Origin: Buxus sempervirens
Taxonomy: Eukaryota > Streptophyta > Magnoliopsida > Buxales > Buxaceae
Direction of reading: 5' to 3'
Length of the DNA stretch: 64,000 nt
Assembly: GCA_947561395.2 (NCBI GenBank)
Contig: OX387187.1
Coordinates: 32,097,829-32,161,828, forward strand
The notes beneath the pieces were generated by a model. The model had not been told where the DNA came from, did no database searches, and saw only the letters and a program-made list of their open reading frames with translations. Positions 56,740-64,000 of the stretch are shown one piece after another (within the stretch, counting starts at the first letter, position 1; each line of letters opens with the position of its first letter). Position numbers and translations under genes: made by a program.

Positions 56740-57668
56740 AAGGAAAAAAGCCTTTTTTCCAAATTTTAACACAGGCAATACTTATTTACATGTAATATCG
56801 TTTAAGTAAATGTCCTCATATTTTTTAATCTCCATTTACTTAAGATATTACATGTAAATAAGCAAACACCCCCCCATTTGAATCCATTAAAAATAGTTCT
56901 AGACCCCAAATTCCAAGTGAATAAAAAGTCAACTTTCCAGTTCTAGGCAAAATTCAGATTTTTCAGGTTTGGAAAAAAAGGTTCAATATGTTAAAACCAA
57001 GGTATTCGTCAAGATTTAAAATCTCAAAAATTCTTTTATGCAATAACATGGCTAAAAACCTGATTACTGGGAAAAATTATCTTGAAATTTGGCTTTAAAA
57101 AATATTTCATTTTCTGGGGTCAAAAGTCAACAAAATTCAACCGAACAAAGTTTGACTTTACACAAAAGATTGAATTCGGGCCTTTTCCTTTTCCGTTTTG
57201 GATTCAAATGGGTTAAGTATCTCAAACCCAATGCAAAGAATTGAAAATTCCAATAAAATATTTCTCTCCTTCAAGATTTATCAAAAATCATGCAATTTTG
57301 GGGTGTCTACAGTTTTCATAGAATCAAAAGGCTTATTCCAATAAGGTTCTAGCACTAGGATCAATCCCCAGTCTCGTTTCCCCTAGATCTTGCCTTCATG
57401 TTTTACGACTAGGAGGAGTCTCGAGGTACTTTGAGTAAAGGAAGGGTTTTCACACACATAGAAGAGGCCTTATTCTACAGAAAAGTAGAAGAAGAGATCT
57501 AGATCTAGAATGTAAAAACAGAAAAATAATGAGAGTTTTGAGGCTTACCTAGGCTTCTGGAAGCAAGACTACAGCGGTTCCCCTCTTCACTTGGAGCTCT
57601 TTGATCTCCCACTTATGGCAAAAGTTCTTTGCAAAAGTTGTTGGCCATTTGCTTAAGGAGGAGCCTCC

Positions 57669-60640
57669 TGTAAAATCCCTAATTTTCTGGAAAATTAAAA
57701 ACTTATTTTTCTTAGGGATTAAATTAAGGAAAATTTGTGTTTTGCAGAAAAAGGGATTATGGGTAAATTCGGAAAGGTTGCTTGAGCATGTTGGAATATT
57801 TAAAAGTCAAAAAGGTATGAGAAATTCCATAATTGTAATTAGTAATTTTATGCTTGGATGAGGTGGCAAAAAAAATTAGTGGAGCTAACTTAATTTGAGC
57901 TGCTAATGTAGGGAGCTTGGTGTGGTGGCATATCAGCGGATGGTATTTAAGTTTCTGCTGGAGCGGCAACTATAAAAACAGGTCTTTAGAAGCTGCTGTT
58001 CGTTTTGGCATTGTTGGAGTCGAGCCTGGAATTTCAAAGAGGAGTAGTGGAAGCTGGGGATTTGCTGGAGCAGATCTGGAGGTGTGGAGTAACCTGAGTT
58101 TTGGTGCTGCCAAAGTCCTGTTCGAGAGAGAGAGAGTTGAGGAGATCAATTCGGCAGGCATGGAATTCCTCTAGATGCTGCAAATCTGGAGAGGTTAATT
58201 TGGAGTTCAGGTAAGGAAGGGTTCAAATGATTCTCATATGGTTAATTTTATCAAGCAAAGATTTCATTGGAAGAGATCTTATCCAATTCTACAAAAATTC
58301 AGATCTCTATTGATCGTTCAGTTTTGGAGACAGAGAAGTGGTCGAATGCAATTGAGGAATTGAGGAAAATTATTGGAGATTGGGCCTGAGCATTTAAGGT
58401 AAGTAGCAGTTTTACTTTGCTGATTTTCGTATGATTGGATTTGCAGCATGGAATTGTTAGATTTAGAAAAACAGTTTGATCGAAGGATTAGGAGGTGCTG
58501 TGTTTGTGTAATGTGCTGAATGACTAGTTAGATCTAAAGTAGAGTAAAATTTTAAAGAGAAGACTCATAAAATTTTCTGGAGAAATTTTGTAAGTAAAAC
58601 CTTTGTTTTGTGAAGGGTTGTATGCAGTAGAAGTTGAATTGAACTTCAGATTTGCAGTGGTAGCACGAGTGTGACCTTAGAAATATTAATTCAGATTATA
58701 GTTCAGCAAACCTCACTGTACAGAAACTCCTAAACATGATTTCAATGTAGGGAGCACTTCTTAATCTGGTTTTTGAATGACTTAAATTGAATTATGGATA
58801 ATGTAGGACTGAATTGAATCTTGTTTTCTCTGTTGTGTAATGGCCATAACTTCTAGTTTCGTTTAGCATGATCTCCTTGATTAACTAATTCCAAATGAGT
58901 GTTAAAGGTTGGTTTTGAGGTTTAAGATTACTCTAGAAGTGGTTCGAATGCTAAGCATTCGGTTAGTCCTAATGAATGTTACATTAGTCAAATCTAAATC
59001 TGGAAATTTGCATTGGTGCTGAGTGGTGAGGTCTGGAACCTACCTTCCCAGAGGTTGGCGCCAGCCTGATTTCTAGCAATTTTTCAAACAGTAGCTTATT
59101 TGTTTATGTAGTTAAATATTAGAGTGTTGATGAAGGAAGTGATCCATTTGTGTCCATACTCAGTTGTTGCTGTTTTTTTTGATTGAGGTGAATGCATGGG
59201 TGACGAGGTCTGTTCAAATGTTTAGTTGGCTAAATTAGTCCAATTAGGATACATGAATTTAACTAGATTTCTGTTGGAAATAACATGGATGTCAAGTGTT
59301 GTAAGTAGCATGTATTGAGCTGGTCTAGAGGTTTACCATTGAACTGTGGCACCCAATTTAGCATATGGAATTGTTTTTCCTGTTTTCTGGTTAGTCATGG
59401 ATGCCTATCATGAGCAGATTTTTTTTTGAAGATGGATCAAACAAGAATTAAAGGTAAGTTGCTGTTTTTATTAAGTGAATTGAATTGTGTTGGGAGTGTA
59501 GAACAGGGGAATGGACTGATTAGATACATTGGGAATTAAGGCCTTATTGTTATGGCAGAATTTTTAAAATGAATAGCATGGATATATGTTGCTGGTGCCC
59601 AGGTTTATTGAGTATGGCTGAGTGGTGTTCAGCTCATTCTCAATAATTGGATGTGGTGTTGCAGTTTAGTTTCAGCTCACTTAAATATTTTGTTGAATGT
59701 TACATGAGTTTTTCTTAGGAATTGCATTAGTTGATAAATTGCTGAACTTTTAAATGGACTGGGAAGAATTTAGAGGCTGTTATACTGTCATGAGTTACTG
59801 TTGGTGGGAATATGTTAGGTGCTGGTATATCATGATGAATCTAAACAGGAAAATAAGTCTAAGTTAAGAAAATAAATCTGATTAAGGGCTTAAGACTGTA
59901 ATGGTTTAAATTCTATAAGAGTAGTGGTGTTCCACGATTAACCATAAATAATATACTTAGGAATTGCTGTTATAGTTGCTGGAAAGAAGTAATGGGCATT
60001 GCTGTTGGCCTATCTACTTAGAGGTTAGCAGCAACTTTCAAATAGAAAAATTAGTATCACTTATGGGAAGTGAGTTAGAGTTTAAGCTCAAGAGACTAAA
60101 TTAGAAGTGGTATTCAGTAGGTAGGTGTGGGTGAGCAAAAAAATTTAGCAGCATAGGAGAAGTTATACATGCTGAATTCTGAACATCTGGGTAGATGTCA
60201 AGTGCTGAAGTAGTTGATGGCAGCCTTGGTCGATTTCTTTATTAGCTATTTCCAATTTCAAAGGTGGGAAATGATATCTAAGAAAGATATCTAAATATTG
60301 AAACCTTCTCCCAGGCATATAAATAATTGCAAACTACACCTGGGAAGTTACTTAAAGGATTGTATATATATAAATCAGTAATTTAGAAGTGACCTCATGT
60401 TGCTAAGAACTACTAAACTAGAGTATCTAGGAATTGTGGAGCATTGTTGAGTGGCACTCCACTCATGCTCATTAGTTGCGTATCAAAGACTAAATTCTTA
60501 CTGTTAGGAAATAGAAGAAGCTGAATTGAAGGTAATGGAAGTGTAAGAAAATCTGGACCTAGAGGAGAGTGGGGGTGTTTGGTGCTGTTATGTATGGCTG
60601 ATTATATACATATATAAGCTTAGGTTCAAGGGGCGTTACA
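57669..60640 (+). mobile_element. Solo LTR, 3.0 kb, TGTAAAA...GGCGTTACA type, TSD CCTCC
   Basis: Starts TGTAAAATCCCT and ends GGGGCGTTACA, with CCTCC at 57664-57668 and 60641-60645. It interrupts the 5' LTR at GGAGGAGCCTCC/TATTTATA, beside the TATA box of that LTR. No gag or pol frame. Related in its ends to 1142-5585 and 10174-13164, but the interiors differ, so it is a different family of the group. Confidence 0.9.
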
Positions 60641-60825
60641 CCTCCTATTTATAGGCAAAGGCTAGGGTTAAGGTTAAGGTTGGTGGGATGGTAGACACAA
60701 ACTAATGTCTAGAGCCCACCAACCTTAACCCTAAGGCTATTTCTGAGATTTCCACTCCTTTAATGAAAGATATGATGGTAAAAAGTGAAAACTCTCGGAA
60801 AACCCTAATTTTCAGCAAAAATCAT

Positions 60826-60967
60826 GTATCCGACATATCAGGTCGGATACACAAGCATCTATGTGTATCCGACATATGATGTCGGATACATTAAGGCCTG
60901 CTTGTATCCGACAACTTATGTCGGATATAAAGGGATACGCTTGTATCTGACCTAAGTTGTCGGATAC
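60826..60967 (-). promoter_or_regulatory. Phased palindrome array 9 (5' LTR of minus-strand element)
   Basis: Units start at 60826, 60865, 60904 and 60943 (39-base steps), CCGAC form, matching array 1 unit for unit; units 3 and 4 have one mismatch each. Confidence 0.92.
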
Positions 60968-61069
60968 AAGAAGAAGTGCATATTTCTCAAATTTTGTGCT
61001 GGTTTCAAAGGAGATAATGATTTTTGCCTATTATTCATCATTTTTACTGTGTAATTTGGGGTGTCTACA

Positions 61070-62928
61070 CCTCTCCAATGCTAGGTTCAGGTTTTTCTGC
61101 AACTCACTAAGTAAAGCCACGTTCGAACGCCACCTCAAACCCTCTCTAACGTCAAATATAAAATCTTCAATTTTGACCCGATTTTGACGCCGTATGAACC
61201 ATGACCTCTTTGACTCATCCTAACCAATTAATTTAAACACCTTTAAACACTCTTTTTGACACGGAATCAAGCCAACCTAAAATACTAAACCTAACACTAC
61301 CTCTAATGGCCACACAACAAATCTAACTAGCTATAATATGATCATTTCCATCAATGAAGTACAACTACAACTCCCAACATCCACACCATTGAAACGCACC
61401 TTGCCTAGACTAAATAATTACCCAACATTATGACAGTTTGGTTCTGCGTTTACCACAAGTTTGAGCCCAAGGTTGTATTTTGGTTGGATTTAGGTAGAAG
61501 CTATTGTAGCCCAAAAAACTTAGTCTGGCGCAAAATTTAGTTTAGGTTGAAAAATATTTAATAAATAAGATGAACTTGAAGCCAAAAGATTCACAATGCT
61601 TTAGTAAAAAAATTTAATGTAAGTAGATTTTTGCTAAAATATTGGGTTGTTTTATAACAAAGAATTTTTCTTCTTTTCATTTTTCAGATTTTCTATTGAA
61701 ATTTTTATGAAATTTTGTATTGAAATTTTTATATTAAAATTCTATATTAGTGATCTCTATTCATAAGCGTCATAGTTAAGTACCACTAATATCTACTTTT
61801 TTTTGTAGTGAATGTCCATGAGCACACATGATGAGGTTTGGTATATGTGTCAAGCTTTCTCCATCATGAAATGTAAGAAAAAACTTGCTCGAGCGAAATC
61901 TGAAGCCCTTTCAAGTTTCGAATATTTCATTGAAAATATTAGAACATTAACTTTTCATACTAAAGATAAATCTGAAGTAGTTCTTATCACAAATGATATT
62001 TGAATCTATTGGAAATAGTAGTTCATATTTTGGGTTGAGAGTTCCCTCCCATGTGCTGTGAAATGAGTTGGGCACATAGAGAACAATGGGGTTGAAGGGT
62101 GCAAGGGTTGGTATGGTAAAGGGTATTTTTAGGATTTCAAAAATATTGAGATATACATTGATGTAACCCTATTTGACATTTTTTCATAGTGGTAATTTTT
62201 CCGTACACAGTGAACATAGGCACATTGCCGAACCACTTAAATTTTCTGTGTTCTTGTTCTTCTTCTTCTTTCTATTTCTTTTTTTTTACTATTCATATTG
62301 CAAGATTCTCAACATAATCAACTAGAAATCAATTAATCACATCAATTTTTTGGTGCTACCAATAAGACTTTCAAACAACACCAAACAGATGGACCTACCT
62401 AGTAACAAAACTTGCAGCCGTTCATAAGTATGTATATGTTAGCTTATAGAATTTGCATTAAATTATGAAACTCACACAACACTAGTAGCTTCAGCTATCT
62501 CTTCTGCAAGCTTTTCAGGGTTGCTTGAGATGCTGACTCTTGCCCCTCATTTGGACCAAAAACTTAGAACTTTTGCTTTTGCTTTATCTCCTTTCTTTAC
62601 ATCCTGTGACAATTCAAAGCATAAGGAATGAAAAGTTCTCATCTTATAAGGAAGGGAAAGAGAGAGAAACCTAATTAGACGATATCATTGAATAAAGTAT
62701 CAAGTATCTTTTGAAGGAATGTATTTCCAAAAACCCACCGCTGGTGGTCCACCTTAAAGTGGATAGTTGGTGATGTATGCCTAAGAGTGAGGAGCTTGTT
62801 TTCTTCCTTGGAGGATCATAAACACGCATGGTTGTTGAAGTGCTGAAATGTTCCTCACATCACTCAGGCAAAGGCTCCAACCATCAGATCATGAAATTTG
62901 AATATCATTGGATATATATATATATATA
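61070..62928. repeat. Right flank: duplicated block, partner of 7250-9060
   Basis: No intact gene. It repeats the order of the left block (see 7250-9240). It includes a diverged copy of the 34-codon terminal exon near 62495-62610 with a broken frame. A stretch at 62740-62900, read on the minus strand, has LRR-like wording (NISALQQ), too weak to call. It ends in a TA microsatellite (62911-62927). Confidence 0.6.
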
Positions 62929-64000
62929 CTAGTAATGATCACGCGCGTTGCGCGTGAATAATGAGCAACAGAATGTAACAAGAAAAAGAAAAGTTATAGA
63001 TTTGCAATAAAATGTGCTGTCATAAAAATCAATTTTATAAGAAGTTTCAACATCAAATGGACAAAATAATTGTATAAATAAACACTGATTTTTTCTATAC
63101 AAAGTATGCTATATGTTAAAAACACTGTAACAGCAATTATTGACATGATTGTTATCAGGTTAGTTTTATATATCTGTACACAAAAGAGTTGCACTTCATC
63201 AGTAGCCATTCCCTTGAGATGCCTTGAATAATTCTAAGTTGGTCCATTTTGGAGAAACTCGGGTCCTTTTATTTTGGGGCATTTAAAGCAATCTGAACCT
63301 CTAAAAACAGGATATTGTCATTAAAAAATAAAATATTTCAGGTGCAGGTGGCAAAAGAGAGATGATCACGGTTACATCCATAATATGAACCACCTGGCTC
63401 ATGAACTTGATAATCTAAAAAGTGGCGGAACCGTGAAGACCAGTTGAGATTTCGTCCATGAAAAGAGATTTTGCTAGTCCAAGCAGCATTTTCCCTGGGT
63501 TTCAATAAAATCAAAGTTATGTAAGAGAAATACTAAACAAGCAACACAGTTTCTCGATTAAACACATCATTTTGGAGGTCTAAACACAAAATTTTGCATA
63601 CCAATCTTGACATATATACTAAGAAGAGTTCCGAATGTATAAATAACTGTTTCAGAGTTTTTAACTGGAGAAAAAGCCCTCATTTGGGCCAAAAACAAAC
63701 CAGAACAAACTGAATAGTACATATGGATATAAGCACAATATAGTACCAGTTTAATTAACAATCAGATAATGAGGATATGATACAAACTGAACAATCTGAA
63801 GGAACATAACAGTGATGGGTGCAGACAATTTGCTTGTTTCAATAGATGTTTTAATGGCATCTGATTAGATTAAAAAAAGTATCTAATTAGTGAAAAGAAA
63901 CTTTTAGAATAAAAAAGATACAAATGTCCAATTTTATGTTCAAAGATTCTCTTAGGCATAGTAAACTGTAAAATCTTAAAATTACTACATTCCTTTGCAG
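62929..64000 (-). mobile_element. Probable Helitron 3' end (rest runs off or is unmarked)
   Basis: Read on the minus strand, a 7-base-pair GC stem (CACGCGC-AAC-GCGCGTG, 62940-62956) is followed after 7 bases by CTAG (62932-62929) and a host T at 62928. This is the form of a Helitron 3' terminus inserted between A and T in an AT-rich target. The 5' TC end could not be found inside the window. Nothing else is recognised to 64000; the short ORFs there have no supportable product. Confidence 0.5.

Larger units (their letters stand above)
54452..57311 (-). mobile_element. Solo LTR of the gag-only element's subfamily, TSD GTTTT
   Basis: Bounded by TGTGAGACATGG and GGGGTGTCTACA, with GTTTT at 54447-54451 and 57312-57316. 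Its sequence, including the 82-base palindrome and CCGGC-type array, matches the LTRs of the gag-only element (inverse orientation), not those of its host element. It has one copy of the 21-base block that is doubled in the gag-only LTRs, and a 73-base tandem duplication of its own (55992-56137). Confidence 0.92.
14955..61069 (-). mobile_element. Composite Tat-lineage Ty3/gypsy retrotransposon (46 kb with nested insertions)
   Basis: Read on the minus strand, the order is: 5' LTR (61069 to 52707), primer-binding site, long leader with tandem repeats, gag, protease, RT, RNase H, archaeal-type RNase H, integrase, two antisense accessory genes, polypurine tract and 3' LTR (17468 to 14955). The dual RNase H and the antisense accessory ORFs place it in the Tat lineage. 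Flanks read CCTGT (14950-14954) and CCTCT (61070-61074), a 4-of-5 target duplication. Nested in it are a gag-only element (30544-44879) and solo LTRs at 19794-21944, 54452-57311 and 57669-60640. Removing them leaves about 23.7 kb. All its frames carry stops or frameshifts, so it is dead. Confidence 0.85.
52707..61069 (-). repeat. 5' LTR of the minus-strand Tat element, split by two solo LTRs
   Basis: Three pieces join to match the 3' LTR 14955-17468: 52707-54451, 57317-57668 and 60646-61069 (about 2522 bases in all, target duplications counted once). The first break is the solo LTR 54452-57311 and the second the solo LTR 57669-60640. The last piece holds palindrome array 9. Confidence 0.9.

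Noticed and set aside
62911-62927. TA repeat as a feature of interest
   Set aside because: Ordinary microsatellite; relevant only as the likely Helitron target.

Overview
The window is nuclear DNA of a flowering plant, most likely a eudicot. It holds a broken disease-resistance (LRR) gene, a 5'-truncated L1 LINE, a hAT-type MITE, a probable Helitron end, and above all nested Ty3/gypsy LTR retrotransposons of the Tat lineage, recognised by the second, archaeal-type RNase H between RT and integrase. I cannot name the species. Almost no intact host gene is visible; the only long intact retroelement reading frame is one gag.

Layout. 1-14954 is an old gene-cluster region with locally duplicated fragments. 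A solo LTR (1142-5585, itself carrying a hAT MITE at 2936-3310) and an L1 copy (6301-7145) sit in it. A minus-strand LRR pseudogene (about 14500 down to 9971) is split by another solo LTR (10174-13164). From 14955 to 61069 lies one composite: a minus-strand Tat element (3' LTR 14955-17468, 5' LTR 52707-61069) grown to 46 kb by insertions. A gag-only non-autonomous element (30544-44879, plus strand, target duplication GTTGG) landed inside its pol. Two solo LTRs landed in its 5' LTR (54452-57311 and 57669-60640), and one (19794-21944) in an intron of an antisense accessory gene. 61070-62928 repeats the flanking fragments seen at 7250-9060, so the composite sits in a duplicated locus. A probable Helitron terminus starts at 62929.

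How the parts relate. The minus-strand element has decayed gag, protease, RT, RNase H and integrase frames. Downstream of pol, on the opposite strand, are two spliced, decayed accessory genes; the first has the look of a plant mobile domain (PMD). The gag-only element has near-identical LTRs (about 8 substitutions and one 1-base gap in 2.79 kb by eye), an intact gag and no pol, so it is young and must have used enzymes from another copy.

Most unusual signal. A phased array of four 25-base imperfect palindromes (arms of 9, spacer of 7), repeating every 39 bases exactly, occurs eight times, plus one two-unit version: 34 units in all. The arrays lie in the U3 of every LTR of these two subfamilies, in the leader of both elements, and directly upstream of the TATA boxes of both antisense accessory genes. 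Several arm changes are matched in the opposite arm. I read this as a dispersed cis-regulatory module bound by a dimeric, perhaps element-encoded, protein. The second unusual signal is an array of 31 short hairpin units in the gag-only leader (35610-36866) whose two arms covary.
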